Assembly (NCBI RefSeq): GCF_013618635.1 | Contig: NZ_JABLSJ010000006.1 | Coordinates: 1-64,000 of the forward strand | Direction: 5' to 3' | From: Thalassobacillus sp. CUG 92003 | GTDB lineage: Bacteria; Bacillota; Bacilli; Bacillales; Halobacillaceae | Length of the DNA: 64,000 nucleotides | Shown here: one piece after another, positions 25,638-33,668 of the stretch | How the letters are laid out: every line of letters begins with the position of its first letter | Position numbering within the stretch: the first letter of the stretch is position 1 | The notes under the pieces: model-generated | The model's input: the letters and a program-made list of their open reading frames with translations, nothing else | Told to the model about the DNA's origin: nothing | The model's database searches: none | Program-made: the position numbers and the translations under genes

Positions 25638-26835
25638 TTAAATTCACCTCATTTCCACCAGCTAGTGCTGCAATGACAGCACCGCGTACAATGATGCCTT
25701 GTAATTTTTCATCTTCAACCACTGCGATAGGCACTGGAGAATCATGAATCATGTCGAAAATTTCGTTCATGGATGTTTGAAGTGTCACTTTCGGCACGTC
25801 TGTGCGCATGATCGACTTCAAGTCTTTCTGCTCTTGTTTAGCAGCTTCTGAGACGTCATCAGCTGTAACATATCCATGCAATGTGCGTTTACGGTCGGTG
25901 ACATAGATGCTAGATAGCCCTTCTTTACGCATGCGTTCAAGTGCTGCACGCGGACCATGCTTCTCAATATCAACCGTTTCAGGACGCTTCATAATGTGTT
26001 CTGCATTTAATATCTTTGAGCGATCCACGTCTTCAACGAACTTCTCAACATACTCGTTGGCAGGATTCACTAAAATTTCTTCCGGAGACCCAATTTGGAC
26101 AATACGTCCGTCTTTCATCAGCGCGATACGATCGCCGATCCGTAAAGCCTCGTCCAAATCGTGTGTGATAAAGATGATGGTTTTCTTCATCTTCTCTTGA
26201 AGTTCCAGCAATTCGTCCTGCATTTCTTTACGGATGAGCGGGTCTAACGCTGAGAAAGCTTCATCCATCAGTAACACTTCTGGATCGTTGGCAAGCGCCC
26301 TGGCCAACCCGACACGTTGCTGCATACCGCCGGAGAGTTGACCGGGAAATTGGTTCATGTAGCCTCCGAGCCCTACCATTTCCAGTGATTCTTGCGCTTT
26401 TTTCTTGCGCTTTTCTTTATCGATATTTTGTACCTCAAGACCGAATTCGGCATTTTCAAGAATGGTACGGTGTGGGAATAAAGCAAAACGCTGAAAAACC
26501 ATGCTTAGTTTCTGACGACGTATTTCACGTAAATCATGGCTGTTCATCTTAGCCAAATCCTGGCCTTCAATTTCAACACTACCTTCAGTCGGTTCAATCA
26601 ATCGGTTGAGTAAACGAACCAATGTCGACTTCCCGCTTCCAGAAAGCCCCATGATCACAAATACCTCGCCTTCTTCAACTGCAAAAGTTGCCCTATTCAC
26701 CCCGACAGTGTTTCCTGTCTTTTTAAGAATATCGTCTTTGGACCAGCCTTCATCTAAATACTTTGTTGCTTGCTTGGCATTTCGTCCAAAGATCTTCGAT
26801 AAATCTTTTACATTGATGATCGGCACATCATTCAC
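25621..26835 (-). CDS. opuAA: Glycine betaine ABC transporter ATP-binding protein (OpuAA)
   Basis: A 404-residue ATPase. Walker A is GLSGSGKST (about 63-71), the signature is LSGGMQQRVGLARAL and Walker B is VLLMDEAFSALD. Two C-terminal CBS domains follow (about 285-400), which in OpuA homologues sense ionic strength. It heads the opuA operon and is divergent from a GbsR-family gene. The perfect palindrome at 26970-26985 sits in the shared upstream region. Up-regulation by salt is expected but not visible directly. Confidence 0.94.
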   Translation of the reverse strand: MNDVPIINVKDLSKIFGRNAKQATKYLDEGWSKDDILKKTGNTVGVNRATFAVEEGEVFVIMGLSGSGKSTLVRLLNRLIEPTEGSVEIEGQDLAKMNSHDLREIRRQKLSMVFQRFALFPHRTILENAEFGLEVQNIDKEKRKKKAQESLEMVGLGGYMNQFPGQLSGGMQQRVGLARALANDPEVLLMDEAFSALDPLIRKEMQDELLELQEKMKKTIIFITHDLDEALRIGDRIALMKDGRIVQIGSPEEILVNPANEYVEKFVEDVDRSKILNAEHIMKRPETVDIEKHGPRAALERMRKEGLSSIYVTDRKRTLHGYVTADDVSEAAKQEQKDLKSIMRTDVPKVTLQTSMNEIFDMIHDSPVPIAVVEDEKLQGIIVRGAVIAALAGGNEVNLNGSDS

Positions 26836-26969
26836 CTCTCTACTTATTTATAATTGTATGGTCTCGTCTGTACTAATGGCCGTACACAATCTTTCACCTT
26901 ATACACTGTAACCTATTTGTAATAAAAAGTACAAACCATAAATTCTAATAAAATAGAACAAAAATTATA

Positions 26970-26985
26970 TACAGTTTGAACTGTA
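26970..26985. promoter_or_regulatory. Candidate operator between opuA and its divergent regulator
   Basis: TACAGTT-TG-AACTGTA is a perfect 7+2+7 palindrome. A half-site ACTGTA recurs at 26905-26910. The location between opuAA and the GbsR-family gene suggests it is the binding site of that regulator, for autoregulation and opuA control. Confidence 0.6.
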
Positions 26986-27109
26986 CGGATTGAATCGACA
27001 ATATTCTTCAATTATCTCCATATTCCTTAAATATAAAGGGGGCAACGATATTTTCATAAATAGAATGTCTATAGTAATGTTTACACTAGCATGTAATGAG
27101 GAGGTTCCT

Positions 27110-27631
27110 ATGAATCAAAAAGATCATCTGTCGCTAGAGGATGTTCAAACATCTGTCATCCATGAATTCTCAAAAACATTAGAAATGTTTGGTTTGACTC
27201 CTGCAGACGCGCGGCTTTTTGTGACACTATACATTAATAATGATCCGATGACTTTAGATGAAATGAGCGTAGCACTTGGAAAAAGCAAGACCTCGATGAG
27301 CACAGGCATTCGAAGTCTCCTTGATCAAGGTTTAGTGGAGCGTGTTTGGCGCAAAGGAACGCGAAAGGATTTATATCAAGCCAATGAAAACCTCTATAAG
27401 AAATTCATGACCTCCTACGTCCAGAAATGGTTAGAGGCCACCTATAACCAAAAAGAATGCCTCAAAGAAATCGAGGAGAAAATGAATGAAGGAGAACTGC
27501 AGAAAATGTCGCAGCCTCTATTAGATGAAGCCAATACGTTATACAATCGCATTGAAGATATGATCAGTTTTCATAAACAAATCAGCCACACATTTGAAGA
27601 AATTCAACCAGCGAATTCATCCATCCAGTAA
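27110..27631 (+). CDS. GbsR/OpcR-family transcriptional regulator
   Basis: A 173-residue MarR-like winged-helix regulator of the GbsR family. The DNA-binding segment reads MTLDEMSVALGKSKTSMSTGIRSLLDQGLVERVWRKGTRKDLY (described in two parts: recognition helix SKTSMSTGIRSL and wing WRKGTRKDLY). The start at 27110 follows GAGGAGG; the frame runs open to 26990 without a ribosome site. Family members (GbsR, OpcR, OpuAR) repress betaine or choline uptake genes. Divergence from opuA makes that the likely target. The residues of the aromatic ligand cage cannot be judged by eye. Confidence 0.85.
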   Translation: MNQKDHLSLEDVQTSVIHEFSKTLEMFGLTPADARLFVTLYINNDPMTLDEMSVALGKSKTSMSTGIRSLLDQGLVERVWRKGTRKDLYQANENLYKKFMTSYVQKWLEATYNQKECLKEIEEKMNEGELQKMSQPLLDEANTLYNRIEDMISFHKQISHTFEEIQPANSSIQ

Positions 27632-27644
27632 TACATCTGCACTT

Positions 27645-27672
27645 TAAATTTCCTGTAAAGGAAATTTATTGC
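27645..27672 (+). terminator. Weak terminator after the GbsR-family gene
   Basis: The stem AAATTTCC/GGAAATTT has a 6-nt loop. The T run is interrupted, so termination strength is uncertain. Confidence 0.4.
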
Positions 27673-27738
27673 ACGCAGTTGTATTTTTTGTCGAATTTTC
27701 ATGAATAGTCCGTATATCTTCTCCCTAATTATTTTTTT

Positions 27739-27769
27739 TATACTTCATTTCATGTACAATAGAAGTATA
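27739..27769. promoter_or_regulatory. Inverted repeat overlapping a -10 upstream of scoC
   Basis: TATACTTC and GAAGTATA are 8-bp perfect arms, 15 nt apart. They bracket TACAAT (27755-27760), a probable -10 of scoC. The layout suggests an operator, possibly for autoregulation. Confidence 0.4.
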
Positions 27770-27848
27770 ACTTATGGAGCCATCTTTCTGGAGGTCGTCA
27801 AACTGAATACAGACTGAACACTCCAACTTTTAAAGTAGGTGAAACGTA

Positions 27849-28418
27849 TTGAAAGATAATATTTCTAAACAGGAAGCCATTTTCTATAGTCATAAAATGG
27901 CTCAGTTGTCTAAAGCCTTGTGGAAAGCAATAGAAAAAGATTGGCAGGAATGGATCAAACCATTTAAATTGAACATCAACGAACACCATATTTTATGGAT
28001 CTCCTACCATTTAAAAGGGGCAAGCATTTCTGAAGTATCAAAGTTTGGCGTGATGCATGTTTCGACGGCATTTAACTTTTCAAAAAAACTGGAAGAACGC
28101 GGATTGCTTGTCTTTTCTAAACGAGAGAACGATAAGCGGAATACGTATATCCAATTAACTGAAAAAGGCAGTGATTTGCTCGAGTCGACATTGAACGAGT
28201 ACCAACCTGAAAATAATTCAGTTTTTAAAGGATCTCTTCCGATGACCGAGATGTATGGTAAACTTCCTGAATTTCTCGATTTGTCAGCTTTAATCAAAGA
28301 GATTTATGGAGAAGAGTATATGGAGATCTTAGAACGCTCACTGGATAATATTGAAAATCTGGATATGGAACAGCCTGCCATCATTGAAGACTATAAACGG
28401 CAAACAAAATCATCATAG
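27849..28418 (+). CDS. scoC: MarR-type transition-state regulator ScoC (Hpr)
   Basis: A 189-residue winged-helix repressor nearly identical in its core to B. subtilis Hpr/ScoC. Shared stretches include [40 protein letters not shown] and NDKRNTY. ScoC represses extracellular protease, oligopeptide permease and sporulation genes. The start is TTG at 27849, behind GTAGGTG; no better ATG exists in frame. Its neighbours yhaH, yhaI and prsA match B. subtilis order. A bidirectional terminator follows. Confidence 0.95.
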   Translation: MKDNISKQEAIFYSHKMAQLSKALWKAIEKDWQEWIKPFKLNINEHHILWISYHLKGASISEVSKFGVMHVSTAFNFSKKLEERGLLVFSKRENDKRNTYIQLTEKGSDLLESTLNEYQPENNSVFKGSLPMTEMYGKLPEFLDLSALIKEIYGEEYMEILERSLDNIENLDMEQPAIIEDYKRQTKSS

Positions 28419-28423
28419 TTTCT

Positions 28424-28457
28424 AAAAACCCTTCGCATAAAATATGCGAAGGATTTT
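28424..28457. terminator. Bidirectional terminator between scoC and yhaI
   Basis: The stem CCTTCGCATA/TATGCGAAGG with a 3-nt loop is flanked by A-rich and T-rich runs. Confidence 0.8.
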
Positions 28458-28788
28458 ACGTTCTGAGATACGTTACAAGAGTGCCTGTAAGTTTTGGGTA
28501 AATTCCTTCCTGGTAAAGAGCCCGCAATGCTTGATTGGGATTCAATTTATAAGAAAGCATTCCAGCAAAATGAATCAATAAAGGTGAATAATCCACGAAC
28601 CCTTCCGCTTGATACTTCTCATACGTATCGTGTAATTCTTCCATCAAAAAGAAAACCTGTTCATATTCCGTTTTCGTAAGGTTATGAGTAATGACCATTT
28701 TCGTAAAAGGATAAGCATCCGTCCACTCAAGATTCGACATTAATTGAACATGAAACGAAAGCATCTGACACTGTTCATTTTCCCCCAT
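28456..28788 (-). CDS. yhaI: YhaI family protein (DUF1878)
   Basis: A 110-residue, probably helical cytoplasmic protein of the DUF1878 family, in the same place as yhaI of B. subtilis, convergent to scoC. The ATG at 28788 is favoured because AGGAGG lies 8 nt upstream; the GTG at 28794 is too close. No catalytic motif can be seen and the function is unknown. Confidence 0.8.
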   Translation of the reverse strand: MGENEQCQMLSFHVQLMSNLEWTDAYPFTKMVITHNLTKTEYEQVFFLMEELHDTYEKYQAEGFVDYSPLLIHFAGMLSYKLNPNQALRALYQEGIYPKLTGTLVTYLRT

Positions 28789-29020
28789 CGACACTGCCTC
28801 CTACCGCTAGCCTCTGCGGTGAACTTAACTCTATTATAAAGCCTGACATACCAGTTCTCAAAGAGAGTTGAATTTTTTACAAAAAAGCTATTGCTTTTTC
28901 TTCTCAAACATACTATCATTCGTCTTGTGCCGCTACAAAACATATCATTAAAATAATGAATAGCATAGATGATTTAGTAAACAGAGCACTAGATATTTTG
29001 TAGTAAAGGGGGCTTCCCAA

Positions 29021-29572
29021 ATGATAAATTGTGTGAAGTCAGTCAACATTAATAAAGATATCGGGATCAATCGAATATATCTCATGTCCTTTCTAACAGG
29101 ACTTGTATCATTCTTGTTCCTTTATTTACCCTTTTCGATGGCTCATAGCACGCACGATGTTAAAGACCACGGCTTTTTGCCTTTAGTGATTATTTTATTC
29201 TTTCTGCCTGCAATCCATCGTCTGATGCACATCGTGCCATTACTTTTGACCAATAAACGTCTCAGAATGAAATTCAAATTCAAACGACGTCTCATACCAA
29301 CTTTTGTTTACCAATGCAAATCAACATTATCCAAGCAGACATCCCTCTTGATGGCGCTGTCGCCAACTCTGTTTATCACACTGCCAGGATTGGTCATGGG
29401 ATATGTGTTGCCAGATTATTTCGCTTATTTTGTATTATTTTCTGCTGTGAATATCGGACTCAGTTTTTCCGATTTTCTATATATTCATTATTTCATGAAA
29501 GCACCGCGTAAATGCATCATTGAAAATGCAAAGGAAGGCTACGATATCCTTGTGCAACAAAAGAACGCATAA
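29021..29572 (+). CDS. yhaJ: DUF3267-type membrane protein, YhaJ-like
   Basis: A 183-residue membrane protein with about four hydrophobic segments (23-42, 52-70, 105-125, 130-155). Position between yhaI and prsA matches yhaJ. DUF3267 proteins usually carry a HExxH zincin motif. Here the equivalent helix reads AIHRLMHI, so the glutamate appears replaced by arginine. If so, it is unlikely to be an active peptidase. RBS AAAGGGGG precedes the ATG. Confidence 0.65.
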   Translation: MINCVKSVNINKDIGINRIYLMSFLTGLVSFLFLYLPFSMAHSTHDVKDHGFLPLVIILFFLPAIHRLMHIVPLLLTNKRLRMKFKFKRRLIPTFVYQCKSTLSKQTSLLMALSPTLFITLPGLVMGYVLPDYFAYFVLFSAVNIGLSFSDFLYIHYFMKAPRKCIIENAKEGYDILVQQKNA

Positions 29573-29690
29573 TCACAGCAGTGCTGTTCACTGGAACAGT
29601 ACTGCTTTTTCATGAATAATCCTTTCTTCTGTTCAACAAAGATCAAGTTTGATACAGTAGTTTCATAGGGAATAAAGGAGGTAACTTCCT

Positions 29691-29873
29691 GTGGTATATG
29701 TATTTATTGTATTCGCGTTAATCGTATTATTCTTCATCAATTCGCTTACCCATTCCTTATGTTTGAAAACGAGTATGTCGGATGAGAAGCAATTAAAAGT
29801 GTTCAGGACCATTAATGTCCTTATTACCATCCTGCTCATTTCCTCCTATGTGGAAATTCTTATTGCTATGTAA
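29691..29873 (+). CDS. Small two-segment membrane protein
   Basis: A 60-residue protein with two hydrophobic helices (about 2-22 and 38-58) joined by a short charged loop (KTSMSDEKQLK). It starts with GTG behind a near-perfect AAAGGAGG and is followed at once by a terminator, so it is a real monocistronic gene. I do not recognise the family. It sits where B. subtilis has short yha genes. Confidence 0.65.
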   Translation: MVYVFIVFALIVLFFINSLTHSLCLKTSMSDEKQLKVFRTINVLITILLISSYVEILIAM

Positions 29874-29879
29874 TGTAAA

Positions 29880-29923
29880 AAACAGGCCTTATGCAGTTTT
29901 ATGCAGTTCGGCCTGTTTTTTTG
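29880..29923 (+). terminator. Terminator after the small membrane protein gene
   Basis: The stem ACAGGCC/GGCCTGT is followed by seven T. Confidence 0.8.
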
Positions 29924-29939
29924 AGGAAGAGACATTACT

Positions 29940-30023
29940 CTAGAGCCAGGCTGCCCCTACAATAATGAGCAAAATAAACAACACGACAATCAGGGCGAAG
30001 CCACCCCCGTATTTTTGACTCAT
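29940..30023 (-). CDS. YjcZ-type sporulation micropeptide
   Basis: A 27-residue protein: MSQKYGGGF, then a hydrophobic stretch ALIVVLFILLIIVGAA ending in WL. This matches the YjcZ family of tiny glycine-rich, single-span sporulation membrane peptides in Bacillaceae. It was found by eye below the usual ORF length cut-off. GGGAGGTGG precedes the ATG. It is convergent with the small membrane protein gene at 29691-29873. Confidence 0.8.
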   Translation of the reverse strand: MSQKYGGGFALIVVLFILLIIVGAAWL

Positions 30024-30213
30024 ACTTCCACCTCCCTCACTGCTTACGTTGTTATCTTATGCATAGACATCCGCCTCGGGATGGGCTCTTACCCCAAATC
30101 AATTCATTTTTACATCAATATGGTATCTTCGAGGTAAAATATGTTATATTATGATATAGGCTGTTTGAACAACCCTATGTCAGAACATATTATTTTTTAG
30201 GAGTGTACATGTA

Positions 30214-31236
30214 ATGAAAAAAACATCGATTGCCTTCTTGCTTTCAGCAAGTGTACTTACGTTGTCTGCCTGCTCATCAAATGCTGAAGATTCCGAAAAG
30301 GTCGTTGAGTCTAGCGCGGGAGACGTTACCAAAGAGGAATTTTATGAAGAGCTGAAGAATAAGCACGGAAGTGAAGTGTTGCAACAACTTGTAATTAACC
30401 AAGTGCTATCTGATAAATATGATGTTTCAGAAGAAGAAGTCAACAAAGAAGTTGAAAGCTTGAAAGAACAGTATGGCGACCAATTTCAAATGGTCCTTCA
30501 ACAAAGCGGCTTCAAAAATGAAGAAGATTTCAAGAAAACCGTACGTTTAGGGCTCCTGCAAGAAAAAGCTGCAGCTGAAGATGCGGATTTCTCTGAAGAA
30601 GAACTGAAAAAACAGTATGAACGCATGAAAACAGAAATTAAGGCTAGCCATATCTTAGTGGAAGATCAGAAAACAGCAAAAGAAGTCAAACAAAAGCTTG
30701 AAAATGGCGGGGATTTTGCAAAGCTAGCTAAAGAATACAGCACTGATGGATCTAGCGAACAAGGCGGCGACCTTGGCTACTTCTCTAGTGATGCAATGGT
30801 TCCGAAATTCACAGATGCAGCTTACAGCCTTGAAAAAGGTGAAGTAAGTGATGTTGTCCAGACGCAACACGGTTTCCATATCATAAAAGTGACCGATAAG
30901 CGTGATAAAGAAGACTTCGGCTCCTTTGAAGAAGAAAAAGACAGAGTAAAACGGCAACTTGTTAGTCAGAATATGGACCAGCAAGCACTACAGCAAAAAG
31001 TTCAAAAAATGATTGAAGATGCGGATGTTGACATTAAGATTGAGCAATACAAGGATTTATTTAAACAGCAAGCTCAAGTACCTGGATCAGGTCAAGGAGG
31101 CGGACAAGCTCCAGAAGGTGGCTCCGGTTCTGGTGACGGATCAGGCTCCGGTAGTGGATCCGACTCCAATTCAGGCGAAGGGAATTCTGAAGAAGATTCC
31201 TCTAACTCAGATTCCGAAGGTGAATCAAGCGAATAA
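30214..31236 (+). CDS. prsA: Foldase lipoprotein PrsA (parvulin peptidyl-prolyl isomerase)
   Basis: A 340-residue lipoprotein that helps secreted proteins and PBPs fold outside the membrane. The signal peptide ends in the lipobox LSAC. A chaperone region (about 30-130) precedes a parvulin domain (about 140-235) with ASHILVEDQK, GGDLGYFSSDAMVPKF and HGFHIIKV. A C-terminal Gly/Ser/Asp/Glu-rich tail of about 55 residues is absent from B. subtilis PrsA (292 residues). Neighbours yhaI and yhaJ fit. A strong terminator follows. Confidence 0.94.
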   Translation: MKKTSIAFLLSASVLTLSACSSNAEDSEKVVESSAGDVTKEEFYEELKNKHGSEVLQQLVINQVLSDKYDVSEEEVNKEVESLKEQYGDQFQMVLQQSGFKNEEDFKKTVRLGLLQEKAAAEDADFSEEELKKQYERMKTEIKASHILVEDQKTAKEVKQKLENGGDFAKLAKEYSTDGSSEQGGDLGYFSSDAMVPKFTDAAYSLEKGEVSDVVQTQHGFHIIKVTDKRDKEDFGSFEEEKDRVKRQLVSQNMDQQALQQKVQKMIEDADVDIKIEQYKDLFKQQAQVPGSGQGGGQAPEGGSGSGDGSGSGSGSDSNSGEGNSEEDSSNSDSEGESSE

Positions 31237-31246
31237 CGCATTGAAT

Positions 31247-31287
31247 AAAAGCAGTCCAATTTTCCTATAATTGGACTGCTTTTTTTA
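31247..31287 (+). terminator. Terminator of prsA
   Basis: AAAGCAGTCCAAT pairs with ATTGGACTGCTTT across an 8-nt loop, followed by T7. Confidence 0.85.
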
Positions 31288-31370
31288 TGGGAGGATAAGG
31301 GGTTATCTTCTTTTGCAACGGGTACCATTTAATAGAAGCTTTATTTTTTCATACGAGAGGAGTAAAACAC

Positions 31371-32840
31371 ATGGGCAAGAAGTTAACCTATACATTTTTT
31401 ACATTCATTTCAATCTGCTTAATATTTCCTGCACTTACAAAAGCACAATTCGGACCCTCCGATTGGACGGAATACCGGTTATACGATACAAATAACCCTG
31501 TCTTTGATTCAGATGATGACATCCCACCGTTACCAGCTCAAAAATTCAAAACAAATGACGAAATCCGCTCCACCCCAGTAGTTGTTGGAAACAGAATATT
31601 CATAGGCAACCATAACACTGGGGATATGTTTGCCTATGACATTCTCACGGGGGAAAAACTCTGGACAAACCAAGCCCCTAATTGGATTCACTCAGAAATG
31701 ATCTACAAGAACGGAACCCTCTTTGTGGGTTTTGGCAATCGCTTTTTTCAAGAGAATGGTATAAGAGGTACAGAAGAAAGTGGGATAATGGCAGTAGATG
31801 CAGAGTCTGGAGATGAATTGTGGACCTATGAAACAGAAGGTGAAGTCATGCCAACACCAGCCTATTACGATGGTTCCATTTATGCAGCCACGGGCGATCA
31901 GTCTGTCTACCAATTGGATCCTGGAACAGGCGATTTGATTGACCAAATAGAACTGGGGTCTATCTTCAGCATGTCGTCTCCCAATATCTATCAAGATCAT
32001 TTGTTTATAGGAGGCGGAGCACCAAGCCCCTATACGTTCTATTCAGTTGATTTGCGTACAAATGAAACAAGATGGGAAACTAAAATTCCTGATGCTACTG
32101 CTGGATTGGATGACGTCCCTCCTGCTATCAGTAACGACACAGTCGTAACCACTGTACTTGAAACGCCTGACTCGCTTGCATTAAAAGATATTTACCATTC
32201 AAGCGGGGCCATGCAAGCCTATAAAGAGATTACAAAATCCTTGTTTGGGTTGGAACGCTCCTCTCATCCTGAACATTTTATCTATGCACTGGATACTGAG
32301 ACAGGGGAGATCAAGTGGAGGGAAAGCTTAGGGGTCGGCCCCTTAGTCAAAAATAATAAATCTGGCGCTCCGATGATTTATGACGGCAAAGTATTTGTCG
32401 GTAGCCCGATTACCCAACAATTCTACGCCTATGATTTAGATACAGGTGAACGCCTATGGACTGAGGAAAATACGGTTAACAAAGCTCCGCCTGTAGCCAA
32501 AGACAACGCTGTTTATTTCACAAATGCTGAAGGATTCGTTCATGCTTATGATACAGAGACCGGTGAAGAAGTAGGCAGAAAAGAACTTGGAGGTACACTT
32601 GCTCCATCTGGCCCCCTCATTATGAATGACACATTTATCGTAGGCAGCCAGGATAGCAATGTATATGCATTACCACTAAGCGACATTCTGAGTGCTAACG
32701 ATTCCTATCAAACTGAGCCTACATCGAAAGACAGCCAAACAGGCTTTGTGTTTTGGATCTATATCTTTCCACTTATTCTCGTAGGAGCATTGATATTTGC
32801 CGTTGTGGTCAGTTTTAAAAAATGGGCTTTGCGACGCTAA
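31371..32840 (+). CDS. PQQ-like beta-propeller repeat protein, membrane-anchored
   Basis: A 489-residue protein with an N-terminal signal or anchor (about 5-25) and a C-terminal membrane helix (about 463-483). Between them are at least six PQQ/BamB-like blade repeats, for example TGEKLWTNQ, SGDELWTYE, ETGEIKWRE, DTGERLWTE and ETGEEVGRK. The extracytoplasmic propeller probably works as a scaffold. I see no catalytic residues of quinoprotein dehydrogenases. The start has GAGAGGAG upstream. It stands alone between prsA and a MITE-like element. Confidence 0.78.
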   Translation: MGKKLTYTFFTFISICLIFPALTKAQFGPSDWTEYRLYDTNNPVFDSDDDIPPLPAQKFKTNDEIRSTPVVVGNRIFIGNHNTGDMFAYDILTGEKLWTNQAPNWIHSEMIYKNGTLFVGFGNRFFQENGIRGTEESGIMAVDAESGDELWTYETEGEVMPTPAYYDGSIYAATGDQSVYQLDPGTGDLIDQIELGSIFSMSSPNIYQDHLFIGGGAPSPYTFYSVDLRTNETRWETKIPDATAGLDDVPPAISNDTVVTTVLETPDSLALKDIYHSSGAMQAYKEITKSLFGLERSSHPEHFIYALDTETGEIKWRESLGVGPLVKNNKSGAPMIYDGKVFVGSPITQQFYAYDLDTGERLWTEENTVNKAPPVAKDNAVYFTNAEGFVHAYDTETGEEVGRKELGGTLAPSGPLIMNDTFIVGSQDSNVYALPLSDILSANDSYQTEPTSKDSQTGFVFWIYIFPLILVGALIFAVVVSFKKWALRR

Positions 32841-32887
32841 TGTTGAAATGAATGCGTCCATTACTTAGAAAAGGGGATTTAATAATA

Positions 32888-33363
32888 GGCTCTGTTAAAG
32901 TTTAGTGTTGATATTTGAAGTGGATATTTATCTCGAAACGGAGTCTTTCGTTAAAAGGCAGAATTCTGTAAGACTCCGTTTCGAGATAACTGGTGTTCGT
33001 TGCCGTATTAAGCGTCATGGATGTTTATATTCCTGCGCGTTCCTTGCGTATAAAAAGCTGCTTATTACGGAAGTGATTTCGAGAAACATATAAGGCAAGG
33101 GCCGTTGGGGAAGGGTGAGACTTCCCGCAGGAGAAGGAGCTAGGCGGAGACCCCGCAGGGCTTGCCTGAGGAGACTTGCCAGTTCCCCCGCAGGAAAGCG
33201 AATCCTTCCCCAACGGCCCTAAACCCAAACAAACATCTCGAAACTGAGTCTTCCACAATAGTGGGGCTTTAGTTGAATTAGCTCAATATATAATAAATGA
33301 AGAACTTCCATAATATTGAAAGTTTTTTTGTTAGCAATACCAACACTAAACTTTAATAGAGCC
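32888..33363. mobile_element. MITE-like element, 476 bp, with 23-bp terminal inverted repeats
   Basis: The left end GGCTCTGTTAAAGTTTAGTG and the right end (33341-33363) are inverted copies over 23 bp with one mismatch. The flanks TAATAATA (32880-32887) and TAATAAAA (33364-33371) look like a slightly decayed 8-bp target duplication. No transposase frame is inside. Inside are an 18-bp inverted pair (TCTCGAAACGGAGTCTT type) and a GC-rich palindromic block at 33098-33220. An 8-bp duplication and these ends suggest IS1595-family mobilisation, but that assignment is tentative. Confidence 0.75.
33098..33220. repeat. GC-rich dispersed repeat nested in the MITE-like element
   Basis: AGGGCCGTTGGGGAAGG (33098-33114) and its exact inverse (33204-33220) enclose a block with several CCCGCAGG units and GGAAAGCGAA. 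The same units recur around 45839-45880 and 47686-47800. Such intergenic repeats are common in Bacillaceae. Confidence 0.65.
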
Positions 33364-33412
33364 TAATAAAAAAAGAGAGCACGTTGATCTGCTCTCTTCC
33401 TTTGCGCCCAGA

Positions 33413-33592
33413 TCATGCATGCTCCCGTGTCTTTTTTTCTTTTTCCATTCTTGACATGTAAATTTGACCTTCTCTTTCAATAAACTGTTGCTCCAGACGA
33501 TGTTCAGCTCTTAAAGCCCGAAAAGCCATATACCCGCTAAAGAAGATGAAAAGTATGCAGAATAATACCCATACAGGAATATCAAAAAGCAT
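33413..33592 (-). CDS. yhaL: Sporulation-associated protein YhaL
   Basis: A 59-residue protein with an N-terminal membrane helix (about 6-24). The conserved tail of the YhaL family reads QFIEREGQIYMSRMEKEKK. The start at 33592 follows GGAGGG; an open extension to 33613 is less likely. It lies near yhaM as in B. subtilis, where the gene belongs to the sporulation set. The molecular role is unknown. Confidence 0.85.
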   Translation of the reverse strand: MLFDIPVWVLFCILFIFFSGYMAFRALRAEHRLEQQFIEREGQIYMSRMEKEKKTREHA

Positions 33593-33668
33593 GGGGCTGT
33601 CCCTCCTGTCCAATTTGTACCACTATATGAGCTGAACAGGAAAGATATGCCCCGCTTTAGGCTCCTGC

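Noticed and set aside
29653-29673. GTTTGA...GGGAAT as a sigmaB promoter of the small membrane protein
   Set aside because: The transcription start would fall inside the ribosome binding site, so it is not credible.
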